From contig JBJOGW010000028.1 of NCBI GenBank assembly GCA_046048055.1, positions 10,954 through 74,953 on the forward strand: a stretch of 64,000 nucleotides of DNA. Reading direction: 5' to 3'. This stretch comes from SYAC01 sp046048055 (GTDB taxonomy: Bacteria; Planctomycetota; Phycisphaerae; Phycisphaerales; SM1A02). Shown here one piece after another: positions 25,093 through 33,784 of this stretch (position 1 is its first letter; every line of letters begins with the position of its first letter). The position numbers were made by a program, and so were the translations under genes. The notes under the pieces were generated by a model. The model was not told where the DNA came from. It saw only the letters and a list, made by a program, of their open reading frames with translations, and searched no databases.

Positions 25093-25620
25093 TCACGATA
25101 GCCGCACGGCACGGCGTCGGCGCTGCAGCGTGACCGCGACCAGCATGGCCAGGGCGGTCGGAGCGGGAATGATCGCGGGGGCGGCGCTCGAGCCGAACAC
25201 CCACGCGTCACGCGAGCCGTCCTGCAGCAGCCGGTCCGAGGCGCCGACCATGGAGGCGGTCCACGCCCCTGCCGACTCGGCGGTCCAGTAGTGCCACCAG
25301 TTCTCCACTGGCCACAGGTCGCCCTCGCCGTACTGCCAGTCCCCGCCGATGCCGATGCCGGTCACGAACGTGCCAAAGCTGAAGGTCTGGAACTGCAACT
25401 GCCCGCCCGGCACGCTGGAGGTGATCAGTTGCAGGGCCTCGAAGCCGTTCATCGTGCCGTCCCATCGCACGGTGGCCAGCCAGGTGTTGCCATTCTCGAA
25501 ATCGAACTGGAGTGAGGCGACGTTGGCGCCACGGCCCACGTCGAACGAACCAACAAGGCCAGCATGGGCCGACACGGACACCGCGCACGTGGCGCAAGCG
25601 AGACGGAACCTTGAGATCAT
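25093..25620 (-). CDS. Exported PEP-CTERM-like anchored protein under B12 riboswitch
   Basis: Exported protein of 175 residues: a signal peptide (about 1-20), a beta-rich, Trp-rich body and a C-terminal sorting tail (IPAP near residue 150, a hydrophobic stretch, then RRRR). The segment with WWHYWTAE, GASDRLLQDGS and DAWVFG has aromatic-Gly-Asp spacing reminiscent of transcobalamin-like C-terminal domains (PF14478), a resemblance judged by eye only. The long leader contains a cobalamin riboswitch, so the protein is likely made under B12 shortage and may bind B12 or a corrinoid at the surface. That role is inference. The start is the ATG downstream of the platform hairpin. Confidence 0.7.
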   Translation of the reverse strand: MISRFRLACATCAVSVSAHAGLVGSFDVGRGANVASLQFDFENGNTWLATVRWDGTMNGFEALQLITSSVPGGQLQFQTFSFGTFVTGIGIGGDWQYGEGDLWPVENWWHYWTAESAGAWTASMVGASDRLLQDGSRDAWVFGSSAAPAIIPAPTALAMLVAVTLQRRRRAVRLS

Positions 25621-25634
25621 GGAAGGCGCTTTCT

Positions 25635-25654
25635 CCCGCCGATCGCGCGGCGGG
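25635..25654 (-). promoter_or_regulatory. Expression-platform hairpin of the B12 leader
   Basis: A perfect 7-bp stem CCCGCCG/CGGCGGG with a 6-nt loop lies 14 nt before the ATG of the exported protein. Its 3' strand runs into GGGAGAAAG, the only Shine-Dalgarno-like sequence, so pairing could block ribosome binding. Confidence 0.45.
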
Positions 25655-25751
25655 CCAACGGGAACAACCGCGGCAAAGCACGAGCGCACTGGGCAGTGCC
25701 TGCGTGGCACGGCCGCCTTGCACCCGATTCGCGCGGGCGGGCAGACAGGCT

Positions 25752-25870
25752 TCCGGAGCGATAGACCCGACTCGTCGGGGCCTGTGGCCCACGACACACG
25801 GTGACGCGTTCGTGGCGGATTCGCACCGCCTTCCCCCGCTCGGGAGGCCGTCGGACGAACATCGTCCGGC
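25752..25870 (-). promoter_or_regulatory. Cobalamin riboswitch
   Basis: Read on the minus strand, the core GGGAAGGCGGTGCGAATCCG continues with CCACGAACGCGTCACCGTGT. It lines up with the cobalamin riboswitch core as I recall it from E. coli btuB (GGGAA..C.GTGCGAATC.G....ACGCG...CGGT). The P5-type hairpin GGCGG/CCGCC closes the TGCGAAT loop, and the 3' part carries GAGTCGGGTC. A TAGATT -10 at 25877-25882 would start the RNA near 25870, giving a 250-nt leader. It controls the exported protein starting at 25620. The boundaries are approximate. Confidence 0.8.
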
Positions 25871-25876
25871 GGATGC

Positions 25877-25882
25877 AATCTA
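25877..25882 (-). promoter_or_regulatory. -10 element of the riboswitch transcript
   Basis: TAGATT on the minus strand, 6-7 nt before the proposed RNA start, with the same TANNNT form as other promoters in this window. Confidence 0.45.
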
Positions 25883-25938
25883 GCACAGTGGGGGCGGATC
25901 GCAATCGCCCGCTTCACGGCTTCGTACCATTCACATGC

Positions 25939-26931
<993 letters not shown>

Positions 26932-26936
26932 TTCGC

Positions 26937-27926
26937 ATGCCACACCACCAACGACTCCGTGCGGCGTTCGCCGCAACCCTCGGACTTCTGGCACCTGCCG
27001 CCGCGCAGAATGTCGGCGCCGGGGAGGGTGACCGAACCTTCATCGAGCAGCAGGAGACGTCGGCCGATGCCGCGGCGCCCGAGGTGGCGGCCGCGCGCGG
27101 TCGCCCCTCGGAGCGGTTCAAGGTGGCCGGTGGCTACCTCCACCAGTTCAACACCAGCCTGAACACCGGCGGCCACTACGCGGCGGACCGGGTCTTCGCC
27201 GCATTCTCCAGCCGCATGCTGCTCACGCCCAACATGGACCTGGACATCGGTCTGGCGTGGGAGTTCGACCACTACCGCTTCTCCGGCACGTCGCTGGGCC
27301 TGGGCAGCTCGCTCAGCACCAACTCGCTGTCCGTGGTGCCGCGCTTCACCGTGCTGCTGGACCAGCACTGGGCCATCAACGCGGCGCCGCTCCTGCAGTT
27401 GAGCGGCGAGAACGACGCCAAGGCCGGGGACACCATCACCGGCGGGGCCATCGCCGGTTTCCGCTACGCCTTCGACCAGGATCACGTGCTCGGCGCCGGC
27501 GTGCTGGTGAAGGGCCTGCTGGGATCCGGCGTGCTGGTGGTGCCGGTGCCGCTGGTGGACTGGGAGATCACCGAGGGCCTGCGACTGAGCAACATCCGTG
27601 CCCCCGAGGCCAATCCCTTCGTGGGCCTTGAGCTGGAGCAGGAACTGGGCCGGGAGTTCGACCTGGGCCTGGGCGTGGCCTGGATGTTCCGCCAGGCGCG
27701 GCTCGACGACAGTGGCGCCAACGCCAACCAGATCTTCCAGGAGATGAACCTGGCGGTGTACGCGCGCGCGGAGTGGAAGCCCACCAGCAACTTCCGTCTG
27801 GACCTTGTGGTCGGCACTGCCGCCTACAGCCGTCTCAAGACGCTCACCGGTGGTGGCGACACCATCACCAGCACGGGTGCCAATGCGTCACTGATGGTGG
27901 GCGCGTTCGCCAGTTACCGGTTCTGA
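26937..27926 (+). CDS. Outer-membrane beta-barrel protein
   Basis: Protein of 329 residues with a signal peptide (about 1-23, cut after AAAQ or similar), a low-complexity Ala/Glu stretch, then alternating hydrophobic strands and a C-terminal phenylalanine (SYRF), the outer-membrane insertion signal. It resembles DUF6268-type barrels seen in planctomycetes. No pore or enzyme motif is visible. It begins 5 nt after moxR and is probably in the same operon. Confidence 0.72.
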   Translation: MPHHQRLRAAFAATLGLLAPAAAQNVGAGEGDRTFIEQQETSADAAAPEVAAARGRPSERFKVAGGYLHQFNTSLNTGGHYAADRVFAAFSSRMLLTPNMDLDIGLAWEFDHYRFSGTSLGLGSSLSTNSLSVVPRFTVLLDQHWAINAAPLLQLSGENDAKAGDTITGGAIAGFRYAFDQDHVLGAGVLVKGLLGSGVLVVPVPLVDWEITEGLRLSNIRAPEANPFVGLELEQELGREFDLGLGVAWMFRQARLDDSGANANQIFQEMNLAVYARAEWKPTSNFRLDLVVGTAAYSRLKTLTGGGDTITSTGANASLMVGAFASYRF

Positions 27927-27976
27927 CGATGGGGGCTGGCCTCGCCCCGCTGCACGTTCCGGCACGAATGCATCGA

Positions 27977-28014
27977 ACAAGAAAGCCCCCCGGCGTGCGT
28001 GCGCCGAGGGGCTT
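27977..28014 (-). terminator. Rho-independent terminator
   Basis: Stem AAGCCCC/GGGGCTT (27983-27989 with 28008-28014), extended inside by CGGCG/CGCCG. On the minus strand it is followed by TTCTTGTT. It ends the anchored-protein gene at 28069. Confidence 0.75.
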
Positions 28015-28068
28015 GGGAGTTGACCCGCCGCGCGTCCGCGGCGGGCAGATGCGACTGGTTGAAGTGAC

Positions 28069-28890
28069 TCAGTTGCGACGGCGACGACCACCGGCCAGGC
28101 CGGCCAGACCAAGCAGGGCAACAGCGCCCGGCGCGGGAATGGCGGAGGTGATCACGAAGTCATCGAAGGTCACGTCCACGGGCCCCGTGTTCCAGAGCGT
28201 CGGCGAGCTGTAGATGCCCATCGCCGAGTCGGTGGCGTTCGCGAGGTACTCGTAGGTGCTGCTCGATGTCCCGACCAGGGTGCCATTGACTCGGAACTCG
28301 ATGAACCCGGTGGTGAGCAGGGTCATCTTCGCCTCGTACCAACCGTCTGGCCCAGTGCCGATGGCGCCGCGGTAGGAATCATTGTCATACGCATACACCT
28401 CACCGCCGTTGTAGTCGACATCCAGTCGCATGTCGACGTACTGGCCATTCCCGGACGCCAACGGGTCGCCGCTGGCGACGGCATAGGTGTAGAAGATCGG
28501 CATCCCCGACGCCGCGGCGTCCGAACGGAACTTCACGCTCACCGACGGATTCCAGCTCTTGTGCATGGCGTCGCGGAACTCCCCACGGGTCGCGGTGCCG
28601 TTCAACGCCAGGCGCATGCCGCCGATGCTGTTGCTGGTCGACTGGTAGCGCATGCCACCCGTGCCGTTGTAGCCGTCCGCGGTGTAGGACGACGTGGCAT
28701 CGGCGCTGTTGAATGAACGACCGACGAAGCCGCCGCCGAATCCGGCGTTGGACCAGCTTCCGGTGGTGGCGTTCCCGGTCCAGCTGGCCGAGTCGTTGAA
28801 GTCGTAGGTCTTGGTCCAGCTCGCCATCGCCGAACCCGCCATGGCCACGCTGGCCACGGCACTGCACACGCCAAGAAGATTGTTTCGCAT
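28069..28890 (-). CDS. Exported protein with VPAP-type C-terminal sorting signal
   Basis: Secreted protein of 273 residues: signal peptide (about 1-24, ending SAMA), a beta-sandwich-like body rich in Gly, Ser, Thr and Tyr, and the C-terminal IPAPGAVALLGLAGLAGG plus RRRR tail typical of Phycisphaerales. The body, with FIEFRVNGTLVG and FDDFVI, resembles concanavalin-like sugar-binding folds, but I cannot assign a family. The start has an AAAGGA Shine-Dalgarno, directly against a GGGGC-ATG-GCCCC hairpin (28904-28916). Another hairpin (28925-28943) lies upstream. Confidence 0.78.
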   Translation of the reverse strand: MRNNLLGVCSAVASVAMAGSAMASWTKTYDFNDSASWTGNATTGSWSNAGFGGGFVGRSFNSADATSSYTADGYNGTGGMRYQSTSNSIGGMRLALNGTATRGEFRDAMHKSWNPSVSVKFRSDAAASGMPIFYTYAVASGDPLASGNGQYVDMRLDVDYNGGEVYAYDNDSYRGAIGTGPDGWYEAKMTLLTTGFIEFRVNGTLVGTSSSTYEYLANATDSAMGIYSSPTLWNTGPVDVTFDDFVITSAIPAPGAVALLGLAGLAGGRRRRN

Positions 28891-28895
28891 CTTCG

Positions 28896-28943
28896 ATTCC
28901 TTTGGGGCCATGCCCCGAACAACGGCCCACCTCCCAGGTGGGC
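28896..28943 (-). promoter_or_regulatory. Two leader hairpins next to the Shine-Dalgarno
   Basis: On the minus strand GCCCACC/GGTGGGC (loop TGGGA) and GGGGC/GCCCC (loop ATG) precede AAAGGA with no gap. They could stabilise the mRNA or gate ribosome access. The remainder of the 378-nt divergent gap (28944-29268) shows no gene. Confidence 0.35.
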
Positions 28944-29268
28944 ACATGACAGCCGAGTCCGTCGGTACGGCCCTTCACCCCGGATGCGCCGATCAACGCG
29001 ATCGGCCTTCCACTGCCGGACCCGCCATGCATCTGCGTGCGGCGTCCATCGTCACTGGAGGAAACGCAATCGCCCCCGACCTTCCATCACCCTTTCGTGG
29101 CACACGCCCGATTCCAACGCGGTTGCCCACGGCCGGGTACGTCGCCTCCATGAAACACATCTGATTCCACGGCCCATGTACCGTTACGGGGGTACGCCCG
29201 CATCAACCAACCCATGCAACGCCTCGCCTGCTAGGCAGATCCGCCAGGTCAGGCTATGCCTTGCCGAC

Positions 29269-30147
29269 ATGAACCTTCCGCCCCTCGCCGCGGATCAGCC
29301 GGGACTCATCGAGGTGTTGTTCACGCCCGAGGCCATGAGCCTGTGGGAACTGGTCCGGTTGCATCGCTCCCCCATCACGCTCCTGGATCTCTCCACGGCA
29401 TCCGGCATGGAACCCACGCGCGTGCAGCGGCATCTGGATGCGTTGCTGCAGCAGGGGCTGGTTCAGACGGTGCGTCCCCGAAAGCCACGGACCACGCTGG
29501 GCTATGTGGTCACGCGCCAGCAGATCGTGGTGGGATGCAATCTCGAGGACCAGGCGTTCATGGAACGCATGCAAGCCTTGAACCTGCAGGCAAACCGGAT
29601 GCACTTTCAGGATGTGCTCGATCGCTTTGGCGACCCCAACGCGGACCGGCTCACCACCTGGCGCTTCGGGGCCTACGGCACGGCCTATCTCGAGGTGGAG
29701 GACCTTCGTGAACTCGCCCGGCGTGTCCGGGCGGTGCACGAGTTCGTGGACATGGTTGCATCCAAGCACGCAGCGTCGCCACGCGTCACAGGGCAGCACT
29801 TCAGGCCGCGGCACTGCAACCACGCCATCTGCATCCGGATCGAGCCGCTCCAGGGACCGGTGCTGGCCCAGCCCGAGATCAGCATGGTGCCACAGGAGCA
29901 CGTGTCACAGGCCATCCATGCCGGTCAGCGGACATCCGGCCTTGGCACGCTGGCACCGCGCGAACAGGAAGTGGCCCGCGCCATGGCCGCCGGCCATCCA
30001 CGCAAGCGCATCGCGACGCATCTGGGCATCTCACTGCACACCGTGGGCACCATGGCGAAGCGCATCTTCCGCAAGCTCGGCGTTCACAGTCATGCGGAAC
30101 TCGTCGCTGTGCTGACGCAAGACCCTACCCCGCCCGCCCCCCGCTAG
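29269..30147 (+). CDS. LuxR-type transcriptional regulator with N-terminal winged helix
   Basis: Regulator of 292 residues. The N-terminal region (about 20-80) looks like an ArsR/MarR-type winged helix (LLDLSTASGMEPTRVQRHL), followed by a segment without motifs. The C-terminus is a GerE/LuxR helix-turn-helix (LAPREQEVARAMAAGHPRKR...GISLHTVGTMAKRIFRKLG). There is no receiver domain, so it is not a classical response regulator. It is divergent from the anchored-protein gene, which it may control. The start lies 8 nt after TATGCC, an imperfect -10. Confidence 0.7.
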   Translation: MNLPPLAADQPGLIEVLFTPEAMSLWELVRLHRSPITLLDLSTASGMEPTRVQRHLDALLQQGLVQTVRPRKPRTTLGYVVTRQQIVVGCNLEDQAFMERMQALNLQANRMHFQDVLDRFGDPNADRLTTWRFGAYGTAYLEVEDLRELARRVRAVHEFVDMVASKHAASPRVTGQHFRPRHCNHAICIRIEPLQGPVLAQPEISMVPQEHVSQAIHAGQRTSGLGTLAPREQEVARAMAAGHPRKRIATHLGISLHTVGTMAKRIFRKLGVHSHAELVAVLTQDPTPPAPR

Positions 30148-30199
30148 AAAGCGCGATTGAACATCCGGTGCCGCGGCGGACTGCAGCGGCGGCGACCCC

Positions 30200-31435
30200 T
30201 CACCCCACCAGAGCCGTCAACCGCTTCCCCGCCTCCAGCACGTTTGCGCGGCTGTTGAACGCGCTCACGCGGATGAAGCCCTCGCCGCAGCGGCCAAAGC
30301 CCGCGCCGGGCGTGCAGACCAGTTGCGCGTTCCGCAGCAGGCGGTCAAAGGCATCCCAGCTGCCCAGGCCTTCCGGGCACTTCAGCCACACGTATGGCGC
30401 GCTCTCGCCACCCCAGCAGCGCAGACCGATCGCCTCGACCGCGCCGCGCAAAATGCGCGCGTTCTCCAGGTAGAAGTCGGTCAGCGCCCGCATCTGCCGC
30501 TGCCCTTCGGGTGTGCACAGTGCGGCGGCGGCCTTCTGCACCGGCCAGCTCACGCCATTGCTGCAGGTGCTCCAGCGGCGCTCCCACAGTCCGTGCAGCG
30601 GCACACGGCGCCCATCGGCGGCGCTGCCGGTGACCTCCTTCGGCACCACGGTGTAGCCGCAGCGCAGGCCCGTGAAGCCGCCGTTTTTCGAGAAGCTACG
30701 GAACTCGATCGCGCACGCGCGCGCGCCGGGCACCTCGTACACGCTGCGCGGCACGGCTGGATCGCGCACAAACGACTCGTAGGCCGCATCGAACAGGATC
30801 AGCGCGTCGTTGCCGCGCGCCCAATCCACCCACCGCTTCAGGTCCGCGTGCGAGATGGTGGCCCCCGTGGGGTTGTTCGGATAGCACAGGTACACAACAT
30901 CCACACGCGCGCGCGGCGGCTGGGCCACGAAGCCGTTCTCCGGCGTGCCCTCGAGGTAGGTGATGCCCTGGTAGCGGCCGCCCGGCATGACCACGCCGGT
31001 ATTGCCCGCCATCACGTTGGTGTCCACGCACACCGGATACACCGGGTCCTGCACGGCCACCGTGTTGGCACCGAGAATCTCGAGCAGGTTGCTGGCGTCG
31101 GGCTTGCTGCCGTCCGACAGGAAGATCTCGTCGTCGTCCACCTGCACGCCGCGGTCGCGATAGTCGACCTGGGCGATGGCCTTGCGCACGAAGGCGTGCC
31201 CCGTGGCAGGACCGTACCCCTGGAACCGCTCGCGCGTGGCCAGGTCATCCACGCCCTCGTGCAACGCGCGAATGGCCACCTCGGGCAGCGGCTCGATCAC
31301 GTCGCCCACGCCGCAGCGGATGATCCGCCCGGCCAGGTCCGGCCGCTCCGCCACGAACGCGCTCACCCGCCGCGCGATCTCGGGAAAGAAATACCCCGCC
31401 GCAAGCTTCAGGAAGTGCTCGTTGATCCGCGCCAT
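30200..31435 (-). CDS. dapL: LL-diaminopimelate aminotransferase
   Basis: DapL converts tetrahydrodipicolinate to LL-diaminopimelate in one step, in lysine and cell-wall synthesis, using glutamate and PLP. It is 411 residues. The N-terminal block YFFPEIARRV and IIRCGVGD is typical of DapL, YPNNPTGA is the class-I aminotransferase signature, and the PLP lysine is K250 in SFSKNGGFTG. Usually found in chlamydiae, planctomycetes, cyanobacteria and plants. The downstream methyltransferase gene stop lies 3 nt upstream of this start, so both are probably in one transcript. Confidence 0.94.
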   Translation of the reverse strand: MARINEHFLKLAAGYFFPEIARRVSAFVAERPDLAGRIIRCGVGDVIEPLPEVAIRALHEGVDDLATRERFQGYGPATGHAFVRKAIAQVDYRDRGVQVDDDEIFLSDGSKPDASNLLEILGANTVAVQDPVYPVCVDTNVMAGNTGVVMPGGRYQGITYLEGTPENGFVAQPPRARVDVVYLCYPNNPTGATISHADLKRWVDWARGNDALILFDAAYESFVRDPAVPRSVYEVPGARACAIEFRSFSKNGGFTGLRCGYTVVPKEVTGSAADGRRVPLHGLWERRWSTCSNGVSWPVQKAAAALCTPEGQRQMRALTDFYLENARILRGAVEAIGLRCWGGESAPYVWLKCPEGLGSWDAFDRLLRNAQLVCTPGAGFGRCGEGFIRVSAFNSRANVLEAGKRLTALVG

Positions 31436-31438
31436 CGA

Positions 31439-32125
31439 TCAGGCGGCCTTGACGCGGGCCGTGCGGCCCCGCTTGCGCCGCGGCGCTCGCGCCGGCCTGG
31501 GGCCCGCCTTCTTGCAGAGGCGCGTGGCCAGCGCCGGAGGAATGTTGCCCAGCACAAGCTCCCGGCGGCCGCCGTAGCGGCGCCGCAGGCTCGCACCCAC
31601 ATGCCCGATGCCCCGCAGCTTTCGACGGCCAGTCTCGCCCACCAACGGCGACTTCAGCGTGCGCACGCCCGCATACTCGAAGTACGCCAGTTCGCCTCCC
31701 TCACGCAGCAGCATGAGCATGCGCCGGAAGATCGACCGCACCAGCGAGGGCGGGAAGTTGTTGAACGGAAGTCCGCACACGATCAGGTCGTACCCACCCT
31801 CGAGCGGTGCCTCCTGGATGGGCGCCTGATGCAGCACAACATGGATGTCGCCGCGGCTGCGACGGAACGGCTTCAGCAGCCGCTTCTCCAGGTCCCGGCA
31901 GAAGGCCTCGTTCATCTCCACCACGTCGAACCGGTCGTGCCGCCGAAGTTGCTTCAGGATGCGCTCCGTGAACGGGCCCGTGCCCGGCCCCACCTCGAGA
32001 ATGCGTCGTGGTCCCCGCAAGTCCGCCATGCCGCGGGTCATGGCCTTGGCCAGCGCCGGGCTGCTGGGCCAGACGCTGCCGGTGTGGTGGATGTCGCGAA
32101 GCGCCTCGCGGACGAATCGGAGCAT
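31439..32125 (-). CDS. Class I methyltransferase (PmtA-like)
   Basis: SAM-dependent methyltransferase of 228 residues. The N-terminal GSVWPSSPALAKAM and the SAM-binding ILEVGPGTGPFTERIL resemble the phospholipid N-methyltransferase (PmtA) and rRNA adenine dimethylase branch; GLPFNNFPPSLVRSIFRR fits PmtA-like enzymes better than KsgA. A plausible role is methylation of phosphatidylethanolamine. The C-terminus is very basic (residues 205-228). The start lies 8 nt after TAGACT (32134-32139). Confidence 0.7.
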   Translation of the reverse strand: MLRFVREALRDIHHTGSVWPSSPALAKAMTRGMADLRGPRRILEVGPGTGPFTERILKQLRRHDRFDVVEMNEAFCRDLEKRLLKPFRRSRGDIHVVLHQAPIQEAPLEGGYDLIVCGLPFNNFPPSLVRSIFRRMLMLLREGGELAYFEYAGVRTLKSPLVGETGRRKLRGIGHVGASLRRRYGGRRELVLGNIPPALATRLCKKAGPRPARAPRRKRGRTARVKAA

Positions 32126-32157
32126 GGGACGAAAGTCTATTCGGAGGGATCCCGACC

Positions 32158-33258
32158 CTAGAGCGACGGCACGAACGACTCGTTGCCCTTCAGGCTCAGG
32201 CAGAAGCCCGCGAAGATCTCGCCGATCTGCTCCAGGTCCTTCAGGGCCGTCATCTCCACCGTGGTGTGCATGTATCGGATCGGCAGGCTCACCAGCCCGC
32301 TGGGAATGCCTCCGCGCTTCAGGAAGATGGCATCGGTGTCGGTTCCGCTGCGGCCTGGCGCGGCCACCCGCTGCACGGGAATCTCTCGCTCGCGGGCCAC
32401 GTCGAACAGCCGCTGCACCACCTCGGGCTGCATGGCCCCGCCCACGCTGATCTTGGGACCCCCACCCAGCTTGAAGTGTCCGTGCTGGGCATGGTTGATG
32501 CCGGGGCTGTCGGTGGCATGGCCCACGTCGGTCACCAGGGCCACGTCGGGATGCAGGGCCTCGGCCACCATGGCCGCGCCGTGCAGGCCCACTTCCTCCT
32601 GCACCGTGCTCACGGCCACCACGCGCACCTTCAGGTCCTGACGACGCTCCGCCGCCAGCCGCAGGCCCTCGGCCGCGGCGAAGGTGCCGATGCGGTTGTC
32701 CAGTCCACGCGCCACGATCAGGCCCTCGCCCATGAGCATGCTGCCGTCCAGGAACACGCCTGCATCCCCGATGTTCAGCGTGGCCTGTGCCGCGGCCTGG
32801 TCCTTGGCACCGATGTCCACGTAGAGCTCGTGCAGCTTGCGCACCTTGCCCTCGTTGGTCTTGTCCTGCAGGTGGATGGCGGTGGCACCGATCAGTCCCA
32901 GCACGGGATTGCGGGCGCCGGGCACGCTGCTGGTGAACTGCACGCGCTTGCCGACGATGCTGCCCGCGTCGATGCCGCCGATCGAGCGGCAGTACACGTA
33001 GCCGTTCGAATCGAAGTGATTCACCATCAGGCCGATCTCGTCGGCATGTCCGCAGAGCGCCACGGTGAACGGCTTCTGGCCCGGCTTGCCGCCCGCCGGC
33101 TCCACGCTGGCGAAGCAGTTGCCGTAGGCGTCGTTCCAGACCTTGTCGGCGAACGGTCGCACGTAACTCAGCCAGACCTGCTGGCCTGGCCGCTCAAATC
33201 CGCTCGGGCTTGGAGTGTCCAGAAGCGTCCGCAGGAAGGTCAGCGAGTCGGGGCGCAT
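32158..33258 (-). CDS. M42 family metallopeptidase (glutamyl/deblocking aminopeptidase type)
   Basis: Di-zinc aminopeptidase of the M42 family, 366 residues, normally a large cytoplasmic tetrahedral assembly that trims peptides. The expected metal and catalytic residues can be traced: His in CGHADEIG, Asp in RGLDNRIG, the Glu pair in VQEEVGLHGA, Asp in VTDVGHATDSPG and a C-terminal His in IRYMHTTVE. The start lies 9 nt after TACATT (33268-33273). Confidence 0.92.
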   Translation of the reverse strand: MRPDSLTFLRTLLDTPSPSGFERPGQQVWLSYVRPFADKVWNDAYGNCFASVEPAGGKPGQKPFTVALCGHADEIGLMVNHFDSNGYVYCRSIGGIDAGSIVGKRVQFTSSVPGARNPVLGLIGATAIHLQDKTNEGKVRKLHELYVDIGAKDQAAAQATLNIGDAGVFLDGSMLMGEGLIVARGLDNRIGTFAAAEGLRLAAERRQDLKVRVVAVSTVQEEVGLHGAAMVAEALHPDVALVTDVGHATDSPGINHAQHGHFKLGGGPKISVGGAMQPEVVQRLFDVAREREIPVQRVAAPGRSGTDTDAIFLKRGGIPSGLVSLPIRYMHTTVEMTALKDLEQIGEIFAGFCLSLKGNESFVPSL

Positions 33259-33334
33259 GGGGAACGGAATGTATCCGCTGCTGCCGTCGCGATCCGACTC
33301 GCCGACCTGAATCCAGGGTCCTCGCGAAGGCGGA

Positions 33335-33613
33335 TCAGCCCGCCTGTCGCTCGGTCAGGCGGGCGAACGCCGCCTCGAAGTCCGAAAGGCTCTTGGCCAC
33401 CGCCCGCGGCTTGCCCGGGCTCGAAGCCGCCGCGGCCTTGGGAAACGGGAGGGCCGCGGGCACCGGCGCCGGCTCCACCATGACCCGGCCCAGCCGCCGG
33501 TCGCGCGTGTTGTCCACGGTTGAATCCATGCGACGGAGAAGACCACGCAGGTGCTCGAACCGCGTGGCTGGCGTCCTTCCCTCTCCCTTCGCGATCACTT
33601 CATTCGAATCCAT
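33335..33613 (-). CDS. Small hypothetical protein
   Basis: ORF of 92 residues with a good GGGAGG Shine-Dalgarno about 8 nt before the ATG. Charged N-terminus, Pro/Ala-rich middle, helical C-terminus (LSDFEAAFARLTERQ). No family recognised. The ribosome site and the gap between well-defined neighbours are the main support. Confidence 0.5.
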   Translation of the reverse strand: MDSNEVIAKGEGRTPATRFEHLRGLLRRMDSTVDNTRDRRLGRVMVEPAPVPAALPFPKAAAASSPGKPRAVAKSLSDFEAAFARLTERQAG

Positions 33614-33784
33614 GCCTCTGCCTCCCTTCGGGCCGTCGCGGGCCCCTTCGTGTTGATGGATGGAACATGGGATCTGGCTCCAGAAACGGCAAGAATCTCG
33701 GTCCTGGATCGACGGTCCAGGCCGACCTCCTCTACGGGTCCACGTACCCTTTCGTGAAACGAGACTTGCCAAGGAGATTTCCGC

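Noticed and set aside
25658..25665. The ACGGGAAC word on the plus strand as a fourth copy of the loop motif
   Set aside because: It lies antisense to the B12 leader with no flanking stem, and is probably chance in this GC-rich sequence.
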